Source: Candolleomyces eurysporus
Lineage: Eukaryota > Basidiomycota > Agaricomycetes > Agaricales > Psathyrellaceae
DNA length: 14,376 bases
Reading direction: 5' to 3'
Assembly: GCA_027579435.1 (NCBI GenBank)
Contig: JANBPK010000028.1
Location: 1 to 14,376 of the forward strand
This document shows, piece after piece, positions 1 to 9,203 of this stretch. The stretch's first letter is position 1. Each line of letters opens with the position of its first letter. The translations under genes and the position numbers were made by a program. The notes beneath the pieces are model-generated. The model searched no databases. It saw nothing but the letters and a program-made list of their open reading frames with translations, and was not told where the DNA came from.

Positions 1-222
1 TCAAATTTCCGGTCCTGCGGGGCCATCATACTTGAATAACGTGCACAATGGCCCCGGTGTCTGCTTAATTTTCCAGCAACAAGGATGTCCCACTAGACCT
101 ATCATCCCAGACAAAAAATCTGACAATAATTTTAAGCTAAAACCAAATAATTTTTTGGCCCTGCGGGGCCTTTGTGATTGAGCATGATACAGGGACACGC
201 ACGGCCCCACTGTCTGCTTAAT
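1..222. repeat. Two diverged copies of a GC-palindrome repeat module
   Basis: Two modules share the same order of blocks. Each begins with a near-palindrome GGYCCTGCGGGGCC (11-24 and 157-170), has a spacer of 25 or 32 nt, and ends with GGCCCC followed two bases later by TGTCTGCTTAAT (50-69 and 203-222). The modules start 146 nt apart. The sequence between them is AT-rich. This looks like part of a dispersed fungal repeat or the end of a non-autonomous element. No coding frame or target-site duplication is visible, and the left part is cut by the window edge. The element family is unknown to me. Confidence 0.5.
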
Positions 223-495
223 GCAACCCCACCTTAAAAGCTGGTCTAATACACAAATAAAACATGTTACAGTCTCTTGGACAGAAAATGGAAATCAACA
301 CCTCAAACTCAAGGAAAGGCTTGGGCAGAATGAGCCTTGTGCGAGCGACCTTCCCAATTGGGGTCGCTTACATGAGCTTTTTCAAACTCCGCTCAGTAGC
401 AGCAGTAGCAGCCCACCGTCACCGCTAGCGAGCCGTGTTGCCAGCGTTGGGAGATGTTGCTGTTGTTGTCCCAGGCTGTCAGCCTCCTTTTTTAA
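223..495. other. Intergenic stretch, no gene seen
   Basis: No convincing gene. It contains short low-complexity patches of AGC/AGT triplets (about 399-415) and TTG/CTG triplets (about 455-470). Short open frames here are explained by these patches and show no family features. Confidence 0.5.
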
Positions 496-696
496 ACATT
501 CCAGACTGGGCAGAGGCAGGCAAAGGTGGTAGTCCCATTTAGTGACCTGAGGCCTGCTGCGGAGGGGGAGGAGAGGCGCATTGCGGAGAAAGTTGTCGCG
601 GAGCAGGTTGACTGCCTGGGCAGTCTGGTGGACAGTCAACAGGATTGGGAAGATGTGCCTGTATCGGGCAGAGAGAGGCTGGAGTATTCGTGCTAG
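496..696 (+). pseudogene. Charged reading-frame relic in the 5' block of unit 1
   Basis: The frame is open from 496 to a TAG at 694-696 and lacks an obvious start. It reads a charged segment (EERRIAEKVVAEQ near 556-606), then a motif LGSLVDSQQ from 616, then RERLEYS. Corresponding segments occur in units 2 and 3 (about 3600-3790 and 6379-6500), where the frame reads LGSLI, then CESVLVW, then SERL, HAD and a Glu/Arg/Lys-rich tail. Stops and frameshifts differ between copies, and here a TAG-TAA pair interrupts it. It may be a fragment of an unrelated gene caught in the duplicated unit, or a chance open frame. I do not recognise the protein. Confidence 0.3.
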
Positions 697-1473
697 TAAA
701 CGGGAGCGGAGGAAACAACGGTGCGAGAAAAGCGCGTCGCTCAGTTCAGTGGTGAACGTTGAATGGAGAGGCGAAATCCACCGGAAGTTTCCGACGGATC
801 AAATCATGATGAGCCGCTACTTTTGCGAAGCGAGTTGCGATACGCCGTACAGATTGGGCGGGTGAGTCCCTCTTGACTTTTACATACTAGCGGGACAACA
901 GCACAGGCCTCGCGCTCATATCCTGCGCTTCCTTGGCTTATACTTAGATTCTGTCCTGTGCTACGTGCTCCTGCGTCCAAGGCTCCGGGTTGGAAGCTAC
1001 TAGGAGCAAAGAGCAGAGTCGTCGCAGACTCTCTTGCCTTGTGGCTATGTGGCTTTGTGCGCGAAGAACTCCGGTAGGCTCTTTGGATGTGTTATCATCA
1101 CGTAAACGTTGTTTCTTCCGACAGATTGGGAACCGCGGATCTTTCTACACAGCAACGCAATGATTCGTTAAAGGCTTTAGCAAGAGATCCATCGGCTGAC
1201 GCCTTCTACTGTTGTTGAATAAAGCAATGGCCGCTGTTCCCCACCGTAACTGCTATCCAACTGCAAATATCTCGTGAACGAGGCTCAAGTCCGGGTGCTG
1301 CAGAAGTTGACCCCCTTTCGAGTGCTTTTGCGTGCCAGTCTTTTCTCGCAAGGTGTGATACGGTCTGTATGGAAAAATTCAGCTGTTCGGTACCAGCACC
1401 GCAGAGCGCTGCCGATATGTACGGAGCAACGGTGACATGCACTGGCATTGGGCGCTGACAACTCGAAACTCTG
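697..1473 (+). repeat. Upstream block of unit 1, no intact gene
   Basis: This stretch aligns with about 3740-4408 in unit 2. Good matches include a 27-base near-identical stretch at 781-810 against 3808-3837 (CCGGAAGTTTCCGACGGATC and beyond). Other matches are the segments around 1080-1180, 1190-1300 and 1340-1470. Reading frames are broken differently in each unit, so I read it as non-coding promoter and intergenic DNA that may include gene debris. Confidence 0.6.
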
Positions 1474-1480
1474 GATATAT
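1474..1480 (+). promoter_or_regulatory. Candidate TATA element of DUF6533 copy 1
   Basis: GATATAT lies 87 nt before the ATG at 1561, in a block (about 1455-1560) strongly conserved with unit 2. The matching position in unit 2 reads GATATATAT. No transcription start can be seen directly, so this is a positional inference. Confidence 0.35.
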
Positions 1481-1560
1481 CTCTACTGTGCTAATCGTAT
1501 CAACCTGATAAGACTCAGCTTTGCTTCCTGATTTGCACTGAGATCTTCCTGTCTGTGAGG

Positions 1561-3289
1561 ATGAGTACGGCGGAGGACGTCGCCTTCAGCACATTGGTAC
1601 ATGGGCATCGAGCCATGACCCACGTTGTTGTGAGTTCCTTGCTGACTTTTCGAGAGGCAAGCTCACTTTCGAACGTTCAGTATCTCGTATGAGTCTCCGC
1701 TGGCTTCGATCTGACTACCCGCTGATCGCACTGAGAAGGCCGTTGGCGGAGGAGCAGCGCTTGTAAGTTTTTCTCCAATAAATCGAAGTTTTCAATAGCC
1801 GCTTAAGAGGAAGAAATGCTGACTACTACGTAAACTATTAGATCGCTGACTTCCTTCACACCTTCCCTGACGAGGTTCGCCTCATTTGGCCCACTCCGTT
1901 CAGTCTGCCCAAAGTTCTATTCTTTGTGGTACGCTATTATGCAGTGCTGCCAAACCCCTCTCTTGTTCTCAGCTGTGAGTAGTCCGCACAGTTGAGCGCC
2001 TGCTGAAATGGTGTTTCTAATTGCCTCACTGGAATGTAGATGGAATACCAACAGATCTCTCCCCAGAGGACTGCAAATCAGCATTCTTTCGCGCCGCCGG
2101 TTAGTCCATCTTTGCAGTAGTTGCACGTCTCGCCGCTCCGAACTAACTGACTTGTCAAATGCCATCCTCAAGTCTCGACAATTTTTGTTGTCACATCCTC
2201 GGAAGGTGCGCAATCGGCCCCAATTCTTTGCGCCTGCTTTATAATAATGCTATTTCAAAGCAATTCTATACCTTCGTCTGTATGCCTTCTCCGGGAGGGA
2301 TAACCGACTGCTGGTGTTGTTGACATTGCAGTTCCTAGTGAGTTCCATCATTTGCTTTTTTTAGCACTTAGGCCGCAATAGTTAATTGGTAGCTATTCAC
2401 CATTGGAGCTTGGGTATTTTTCGTCCAATTCTTCAGAAGCTTGAAATGTAAGTACTCTGCGCAGACTTGAATTCTTTTGCAATTCTTAACAACCTGCATT
2501 TCTTAGACGAACGAATGCCCATGGCTAATGTTTTGTGCGTGCCTGTTGAGGCAGATACGAGACTTTATGGAGCTTTATATGGATGCTACCTAGCTAGCGT
2601 CTCCGGTAAGACTTTCTGCGTTTGGATTTATACGTATCTCCATTCAACCACTTGTTTTTAGTTGCGATGATAAGCATGCTTTATATCCAGTTCCGCAAGT
2701 ATGGAAACCTCAATAGCGGTTTGATGAAGGTTTTCTACCAAGATGGGGTGTTCTATTTCATGTGCCTGTCCGGTACGAGGACTGAATCATACCTTCTTTA
2801 TTCCACACTGATCAACCACTGTCCCTTCAGCTATCGCAATTGCAAATCTCATTGTAAACGTTGCATCAGGCGTATGTGAAAATGCCTCGAGTCCAATTCC
2901 GATCTTCACTGACTCAATTACCCACATGAAGCCTGAATACAGATTCCTCTTATCACAGTACGTTCGATAGATGCTTACCACCCTAAATTCAGAGTCGCTT
3001 ACTCTACCATTGGTTTAGACCGGAAGCCAATCTACACGCGATACTTTCCACTCGCATGCTTATGCACCTTCGCGAGTATGCTCAACGTGAACAGCGTTAT
3101 GGGCTCCGCCGGAGAACGGACGCTTGGACCGTGACTGGCATCGATTATTTTACGAGATACGACCATACATTTAGAACAAGGACGGAGGGCTCCCCTCTCC
3201 GTTTTGCAGAAGATCAAGTTGATACTCGTCAAACGGCCATCAACGCGGATCACGGTCGAAAATTTCCTTGCCATCTACCTGAGCGCTGA
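1561..3289 (+). CDS. DUF6533 family multi-pass membrane protein, tandem copy 1
   Basis: Spliced model: 1561-1629, 1681-1686, 1739-1762, 1842-1974, 2040-2099, 2173-2205, 2261-2337, 2393-2447, 2507-2605, 2662-2772, 2831-2957, 3019-3289. It joins in frame to 354 residues with no internal stop. The DUF6533 region is about residues 24-66, with IADFLHTFPDEVRLIW followed by LPKVLFFVVRYY. Further family marks are SPEDC near 85-89, AILYLRLYAFSG near 109-120, and HAILSTRMLMHLREYA near 271-286. Hydrophobic stretches suggest about six or seven membrane spans. The last ~70 residues form a polar, probably cytosolic tail containing WTVTGIDYF at about 301. Cys89 and the Cys near 164 could form an external disulfide, which is inferred. 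Two acceptors read AAG, so those junctions could move by 3 nt. The ATG was chosen because it is conserved in all three copies and opens the shared first exon. No biochemical function is established for the family. The family call is strong; the microexon is less certain. Confidence 0.85.
1681..1686 (+). other. 6-nt microexon of copy 1
   Basis: TATCTC lies between a clean acceptor (TTCAG) and a near-consensus donor (GTATGAGT). It supplies Tyr-Leu at the usual start of the DUF6533 domain. Reading on past it hits a stop, and skipping it keeps the frame. The same six bases with the same flanking signals occur at 4614-4619 and 7529-7534. Confidence 0.6.
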
Positions 3290-3650
3290 TACTATACATA
3301 GAGCCTAACAGCTAGTGAATCTGGGCATGCTCGAAACCACCAAATAGATACACGGAAACGAAACGTTACTAGAATTTTACCTTAGTGAATCCTGGACGAG
3401 ATCTGCGGGCAGATTAGAGATTTCAACTGGCACTGCCCGGTGTGAACAAAAAATGAAACTTGAGCACCCTCATTGGCTCGGGACGGTAGGAATACGTTGC
3501 GACCCCAGCAATCTTGTTGTCCACAGAATGTGTCAGCTCGGCGACGCTCCGCTGTGGCGGGCCGCGACACCTTTCGCTGAGATGCTGTCGCGAAGGAGGA
3601 AAGAGGCACATTGCGGACGGGTAAGTTGTTGCGGAACGGGTTAGGAGCCC
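3290..3650. other. Intergenic DNA between copy 1 and the unit 2 marker
   Basis: No gene seen. The first ~130 nt are AT-rich and would hold the 3' untranslated region of copy 1, but I see no exact AATAAA. From about 3585 the sequence resembles 560-615 (GAGGAAAGAGGCACATTGCGGA against GAGGAGAGGCGCATTGCGGA), so the duplicated block extends left of the marker at 3651. Open frames here overlap on both strands and have no family features. Confidence 0.5.
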
Positions 3651-4408
3651 TGGGCAGTCTGATAGACGGCCAACGGGTCTGCGAGAGTGTGCTGGTATGG
3701 AGGAGCGAGAGACTGAAGGATATTCATGCTGATCCAAGGGAGCAAAAAGGACAAGAAAGGCGCGAGAAAGCGATGCGTCGCCGCTTGAAGTATCGCGAGC
3801 GAAGAACCGGAAGTTTCCGACGGATCAAATCATGGCCGAAGGATGCTACTACTAGCACAGGCCTCGTGTTCATATCCTACGCTATACTTAGACTCGGGTT
3901 TGTGATACGTCCGAGCTGGAAGCTGCCAGGATCATGGAGCACTCGTCATAGAGTCCTGCCTCGTGGCTCTGACCCTCTATGTGACTTTGTGGGCAAAGAA
4001 CTCCATTAGGTTCTTTGAATGCGTTTTCATATAATTGAGCGTTGCTTCTTCCAACAGATTTCGAGATCGCTCTGGGACTGCATATCTTTCTACACAGCAA
4101 TGCGATAATTTGTTGACAACTTTGCAAGAAACGAATCGGCTGACGCCCTCCTTCATTGTTGATTGAGGCAATGACGGCCACTCTCCTTCACCGCTACCCA
4201 GCTGTAAGTGTCGCGTGAACCAGGCTCGGGTCCGGCTGTTGCAGATCTTTGGTAGCGCATTTGCGTGCCCCTCTTTTCTCGGAAGATGCACTATGGTTCG
4301 TATGAAAGTATTCAGCTGTTCGGTATCAGCCCCACAGCCTGAGAGCGCCGCCGCTAAGTACGGAGCAACGTGCAACTGGGACTGAGTGCTGACAACTCGA
4401 AACTCTGG
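3651..4408 (+). repeat. Upstream block of unit 2 with charged frame relic
   Basis: This block is homologous to 616-1473. A frame running from about 3611 to 4009 continues through LGSLI, CESVLVW and SERLKDIHAD into an Arg/Lys/Glu-rich stretch, and ends without any recognisable domain. Because the corresponding frame is broken in units 1 and 3, I do not call a gene. The rest is the duplicated promoter region of copy 2. Confidence 0.55.
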
Positions 4409-4417
4409 ATATATATC
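4409..4417 (+). promoter_or_regulatory. Candidate TATA element of DUF6533 copy 2
   Basis: GATATATAT lies 85 nt before the ATG at 4494, at the position matching the unit 1 element. It is the longest TA run in the conserved proximal block. This is a positional inference only. Confidence 0.35.
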
Positions 4418-4493
4418 TTCACTGTGCTACTCACGTCAACCTGATACTAGGCTTGGCCTCTTGATTTGCACCGAGATCTTCCTGTCTGGGAGG

Positions 4494-6256
4494 ATGAGTA
4501 CGGCGGAGGACGCCGCCTTCAACACATTGGTACATGGGTATCGGGCCATGATGCACGTTATTGTGAGTTCCTTGCTGACTTTTCGAGAGGCAAACTCACT
4601 TTCGAGCTTTCAGTATCTCGTATGAGTCTCCGCTGGCTTCGATCTGACTACCCGCTGACCGCACTGAGAAGGCCGTTGCTGGAGGGGCAGTGGTTGTAAG
4701 TTTTTCTAAATCGAAATTTTGAATGGCCGCTCAGCATGAAACGAACTATTAGATCGCTGACTTCTTTCACACCTTCCCCGACGAGGTTCGCCTCATTTGG
4801 CCCACTCCATTTAGTCTGCCCAAAGTTCTGTTCTTTGTGGTACGCTATTATGCAGTGCTGCTCAACCCATTCTTTGCTCTCAGTTGTGAGCAGTCCATAC
4901 AGTTGATCACCAGCTGAAATGCCGTTTCTAATTGCCATACCCCACGGGAATATAGATGGAATACCAACAGATCGTTCCCCAGAAGACTGTAAATCAGCAT
5001 TCTTTCGTGCCAGCGGTTAGTTCATCTTTGCAATATCCGCACAACTCGCTGTTCCAAATAAGCTGACGTGTGTCGTCAAAAGTCTCGACAATCATGGTTA
5101 TCACATCCTCGGAAGGTGCGCAATCGGCCCCAATTCTCAATGGCTGTGCCTGATTTATAAAAATACTATTTCAAAGCAATCCTATACCTTCGTCTGTACG
5201 CCTTCTCCGGAAGGGATAACCGACTGGTGGCATTCTTGATGTTGCAGTTTCTAGTGAGTTCAATCATTTGCTTGTTCGAGCACACGAGCCGCGATTGTTA
5301 ATTGGCAGGCAATCACCACTGGATCTTGTGTATTTTTCAACCGATTTTTCAAAAGCATGAAGTGTAAGTGCTCCGCGCAAACTATCTCTTGAATTATTCT
5401 GCAGTTCCCAGTAGCACTGACCTCCCGCATTTCTTAGACGAACGATTTCCCGTGACTAACGTTGTGTGCATGCCTGTTGAGGCGGATACGAGACTTTTTG
5501 GGCTTGTGTTTGGATGCTACCTAGCTAGTGTCTCTGGTAGGGCTTTCAACGCTTAGATTCTACAGATTTTATCCGACCGCTTGTTTTCAGTTGCAATGAT
5601 AAGCATGCTTTATATCCAGTTCCGCAAGTATAGAAACCTCAATAGCGCTTTAATGAAGGTTTTCTACCAGGACGGGGCGTTCTACTTCATGTGCCTGTCT
5701 GGTACGAGGAATAACTCATACATTCTTAATTCAATACTGATAAACCACTATCCCTTCAGCTATTGCAATTGCAAATCTCATAGTAAACGTTATATCAGGT
5801 GTAGGTGAAAAGTTCCTAAGTCCTATCCAGATCTTCGCTGACTGGATTGCTCGCATAAAGCCTGAATACAGATTCCTTTTATCACAGTACGTTCGATAGA
5901 TGCTTAATTGCTTGCCGCCCGAAATTCAGAATTGCCTACTCAACCATTGGTTTAGACCCGAGGTCAATCTACATGCGATACTTTCCACTCGCATGCTTCT
6001 GCACCTTCGCGAGTACGCTCAACGCGAGCAGCGTTATGGGCTCCGCCGTAAAGAAGACGCTTGGACCGTGACTGGCATCGATTATTTTTCGAGATACGAC
6101 CACACATTTGGAACAAGGAGGGGGCGCTCTCCTCTCCGTTTCGCAGAAGATCGAGTCGATACTCATCAAGTGGGCATCAATACGGATCACGGTGGAAACA
6201 GCACTTACCATCTACCTCTCCAAATGAGTACAGGTACTGTACATACCCCTAGGTAG
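4494..6256 (+). CDS. DUF6533 family multi-pass membrane protein, tandem copy 2
   Basis: Spliced model: 4494-4562, 4614-4619, 4672-4695, 4753-4885, 4956-5015, 5083-5115, 5177-5253, 5309-5363, 5438-5536, 5591-5701, 5760-5886, 5956-6256. It joins in frame to 364 residues. The domain layout matches copy 1: IADFFHTFPDEVRLIW then LPKVLFFVVRYY in the DUF6533 region, SPEDC at the same position, AILYLRLYAFSGRDN, VFYQDGAFYFMCLS, and HAILSTRMLLHLREYA. The tail is 10 residues longer than in copy 1 and keeps AWTVTGIDYF. In the 37-residue stretch of exon 10 it differs from copy 1 at three residues, so these two are the closest pair. The 357-base open frame starting at 5900 is only the last exon plus part of the preceding intron. 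No intron carries a disrupted donor or acceptor dinucleotide. It appears intact, with no biochemical function known. Confidence 0.85.
4614..4619 (+). other. 6-nt microexon of copy 2
   Basis: TATCTC follows TTTCAG and precedes GTATGAGT, exactly as in copy 1. The exact conservation of both the six bases and the two splice signals is the evidence for the exon. Confidence 0.6.
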
Positions 6257-6378
6257 TGCATCTCTTGAATATCACATTTAGACTGAGCGGAAATGTCTTC
6301 CAGCGACAGTTGAGAGTGGTTGGCTGATTCACTTTTGGCCGGACACCAATGATCACTGTGGCGATTTTGTGGCCATCC
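6257..6378 (+). repeat. Downstream block shared by copies 2 and 3
   Basis: TCTCTTGAAT just after the stop, then GAGAGTGGTTGGCTGATTC and a TGTGGCGATTTTGTGGCCATC block, recur after copy 3 at about 9208-9335. The block ends abruptly where the unit 3 marker CTGGGCAGTCTG begins at 6379, which is probably a duplication junction. Confidence 0.55.
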
Positions 6379-7017
6379 CTGGGCAGTCTGATTAACAACC
6401 AACAGGCTTGCGAGAGTGTGCTGGTATGGAACAGCGAGAGGCTGGAAGATACCCATGCTGATAAACGGGAGCAAGAAGTACAAGAACGGCGCAAGAAAAG
6501 CGCGTCGCTCGGCAGCTATCCTGAGAACGGCAAGCGCACCTGAAATTTCGACGGAATGAGCCATTGCTTTTGTAGCGGGCACAGCATCGACCCACTTACA
6601 TCCTAGAGATTCGGTCTTGTGCTCCGTGCTCGTGTGTTCGAGCTGAAAACTGCCGGTGGTATGGAGCACTCGTCACAGACTCCTGCCTCATGGCCCCGGG
6701 CGGCTATGTCTACCTTGTGTGCAAAGAATTCCAGTAGGTTCATTGGATGTGCGGCTTTCATAAACATTACTTCCTCTGAGAGATTTCAAGATCGTTCTGG
6801 GACTGCGCCTCTTTCTACTCGGCGATGCAATATTTCGTTAGCAGCATTGTGAGACCTAATTCCTGACGCCCTCCCCTCACTGTTGTTGATTAACGCAATT
6901 GCGGCCATTCTCGGAGTTCGGAACGCTGTTATATAGCTGCAAATGTCTAGTGAACGATGCACGGTCCGACTGCTGCAGAAGTTGTCCCACCTTGAGGCGC
7001 TTTCGCTTCGAAAATGA
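6379..7017 (+). repeat. Upstream block of unit 3
   Basis: This aligns with 616-1320 and 3651-4260 at lower identity. The charged frame reads LGSLINNQQACESVLVW, then SERLEDTHADKREQE, and stops near 6541. Later segments match the TTTCTACACAGCAACGCAAT and GTGAACGAGGCTC regions of unit 1 in diverged form. Homology ends close to 7017. No intact gene is visible. Confidence 0.5.
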
Positions 7018-7260
7018 AGGTCTGAGCCTAGTTTCGGCTCAGGACAGCTTCACAAACGCCTGATGAAATCATCGCAGCGAAGATATTGATGGTAGCGCCC
7101 ACGCTAAGCAGTGTTTCCCCTACTTCTTAGAAGTTCGGTCGTCCAGTCGGGTCGAGGTTTCCCAGGACACTCGATGCCAACGGAAGTTTCAGGTTGGCAG
7201 GAAGGTGTGTTGTCAGTTTTGTGATTGATTAACTCTGCGCAATCTGGAGTACGGCATCCA
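7018..7260. other. Segment unique to unit 3, with a short hairpin
   Basis: Units 1 and 2 have nothing clearly matching here, and the distance from the block near 6991 to the proximal promoter is about 160 nt longer than in unit 1. It contains a perfect 7-bp inverted repeat, CTGAGCC (7022-7028) and GGCTCAG (7036-7042), with a 7-nt loop. The segment could be an insertion or a replacement. No terminal repeats or coding frame are seen. Confidence 0.4.
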
Positions 7261-7396
7261 AAGTTCTCTGGAAGACGTGGCAGCTGGCAACCTCTCGAAC
7301 GTCTGGATGTACATCTCTACCATGAAATGTTGATATTCACGTCAGCCTGATAGACTTTACCTCTTGATTTTCGCCGAGATCTTGCTGTCTGTGAGG

Positions 7397-9203
7397 ATGA
7401 GTATGGCGGAGGCAGCCGCATTCAGCGAATTGGTGTATAGCTATCGCGCCATGATGCACAATATCGTGAGTTCCTTACCAAATTGCTAAGAGCTTGACGT
7501 CGCAAACCCACATTCTCTGACCTTTCAGTATCTCGTATGGTCTTTGCCAGCCTTCGTTTGACCAACCACTGATTGCATTGGGAAGGCTGTTGCCGGAGGA
7601 GCGGTGCTAGTAAGTCTCTCTCCAATAGATCGAAAATCTGAACGGGCGCTCAAAATGAGGGGGCGCTGACTATTAGGTCGCTGACTTCATTCACACCTTC
7701 CCGGACGAGGTTCGCCTCATGTGGCCCACTCCCTTTGGTTTGCCCAAAGTTCTATTCTTTGTGGTACGCTATTATTCAGTGCTGGTGAACCCCTACCTTG
7801 CTTTTCGCTGTGCGTACTAGTCCGCAATATCAGATGAGCCCCGGCTAAAACGGTGCCGTTAATTGCCCGGCCCACTGGAGTGCAGATGGAATACCAACAG
7901 ATCAATCTCCGGAGGACTGCAAATCAGGATTTATTCGTTCCAGCGGTCAGTCCATCTTCGTAGTGGCTGTATGAATTGTCGCTTCAAACGAGCTGACGAG
8001 GACTTGTTAACCGTCCTCACAGTATCAACGGTCATTGTCATCATATGCTCGGAAGGTGCGTAATGAGCGCCAGCTTCATTTTCGCCTGCATGATAATAAT
8101 CAACCCATTTCAAAGCGATCCTATACCTTCGCCTGTACGCCTTCTCTGGAAAGGATAAGCGACTGCTGGCGTTCTTGACATTGGAGGGTGTAGTGAGTTC
8201 AATGAATTGCTTGTCTTTACTAGCACATTGATCACGGTCTTCAATTGGCAGGGGGCCGCCATTGGAGCTTGTGTTTTTCTTGTCCAATTCTTAAGGAGTC
8301 TGAAATGTATGTGCTCTGCCCAGACTATCTCCCGAGTTCTCCCAGGAATGGGGCAAGCTTTAATAGCACTAATATCCTGCTCCTCTCAGACGAACGATCC
8401 CCCGTGACCAATATTGTGTGCATACCTGCCGACGCGGATACAAGACTCCTTGGAGCTGCATTTGGATGCCTACTAGCTAGCGTCTCCGGTAGGACATTCT
8501 GCGTTTGGATTAATACCGTGTTTATTCATCCGCTTGTTCCCAGTTACACTGATAAGCATGTTTTATATCCAGCTCCGCAAGTACGGAAGCCTCAATAGTG
8601 CTTTAATGAAGGTCTTCTACCAGGATGGAATGTTTTATTTTATGTGCTTGTCTGGTACGAGGAGCAACTCAAACCTTCTTTCTTCTTCATACTGATCAAC
8701 CGCTGTTTCTTCAGCTATTGCGACCGCAAATCTCATTGTGAACATCGTATCAGAGGTAGGTAAAAACACTCTGAGCAAAATTCCGATATTCACTGACTGG
8801 ATTGCTCGCATGAAGCCTGGATACAGATTCCTCCTAACACAGTACGTTCGATAATTTACCGCCGAATATTCAGTGTCCTAAACTCAGCCGTTCCTTCAGA
8901 CCGGAAGCCAATCTTCACGCGATACTTTCCACCCGCATGCTTATGCATCTTCGTGAGTCTGCTGCTCAATGCGAGCAGCGCTATGGAGTCCATCGCGGCG
9001 AGGATCCTTGGACCGCAACCGGGATTGACTATTCTACGAAACACGACCACATGGTCGGAACGAAGAGGGCGCGCTCCCCTATCCGGTTTGCAGAATACCA
9101 TATTGACACTCATCAACTCGGCGTCGAGACGGGCCAACGTGGCGACAGCGCACATCATCTGTCTCCCGAAACGAGTACGAGTACCATACATATCCCTATA
9201 TAG
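7397..9203 (+). CDS. DUF6533 family multi-pass membrane protein, tandem copy 3
   Basis: Spliced model: 7397-7465, 7529-7534, 7586-7609, 7677-7809, 7886-7945, 8023-8055, 8116-8192, 8252-8306, 8390-8488, 8544-8654, 8715-8841, 8900-9203. It joins in frame to 365 residues. It is the most diverged copy: seven of 37 residues in exon 10 differ from copy 1, and exon 1 has VYSYRAMMHN where the others have VHGxRAMxHV. Family marks remain: VADFIHTFPDEVRLMW, LPKVLFFVVRYY, SPEDC, AILYLRLYAFSG, HAILSTRMLMHLRE. One extra codon follows LRE, giving ESAAQCEQRYG. The tail keeps PWTATGIDY. The sixth exon uses a CAG acceptor where copies 1 and 2 use AAG. At the second intron the upstream GAG of the other copies is GGG, which favours the AAG just after it as the true acceptor in all three. 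The equivalent of the TATA element is degraded, so expression may differ. Confidence 0.83.
7529..7534 (+). other. 6-nt microexon of copy 3
   Basis: TATCTC lies between TTTCAG and GTATGGTC. The donor has one change from copies 1 and 2 but keeps GTATG. The six exon bases are unchanged although the flanking introns have diverged in length and sequence. Confidence 0.58.

Noticed and set aside
2872..2931. A twelfth intron in each tandem gene
   Set aside because: First read as an intron because of GT...AAG ends. It was dropped as constitutive because all three copies are exactly 60 nt and stop-free in frame. It is retained as a possible exitron finding.
3611..4009. 132-codon frame upstream of copy 2 as a real gene
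   Set aside because: The homologous frames in units 1 and 3 are broken, no domain is recognised, and the second half lies in duplicated promoter-like DNA.
5900..6256. 118-codon plus-strand frame as an independent gene
   Set aside because: Its 3' part is the last exon of DUF6533 copy 2. The first 56 bases are intron sequence before the acceptor at 5955.
6205..6669. 154-codon minus-strand frame between copies 2 and 3
   Set aside because: It lies antisense to the end of copy 2 and the duplicated block. It has no counterpart in the other units and no motif.
7022..7042. The 7-bp hairpin as a bacterial-type terminator
   Set aside because: There is no T run after it, and the surrounding genes are intron-rich fungal genes.
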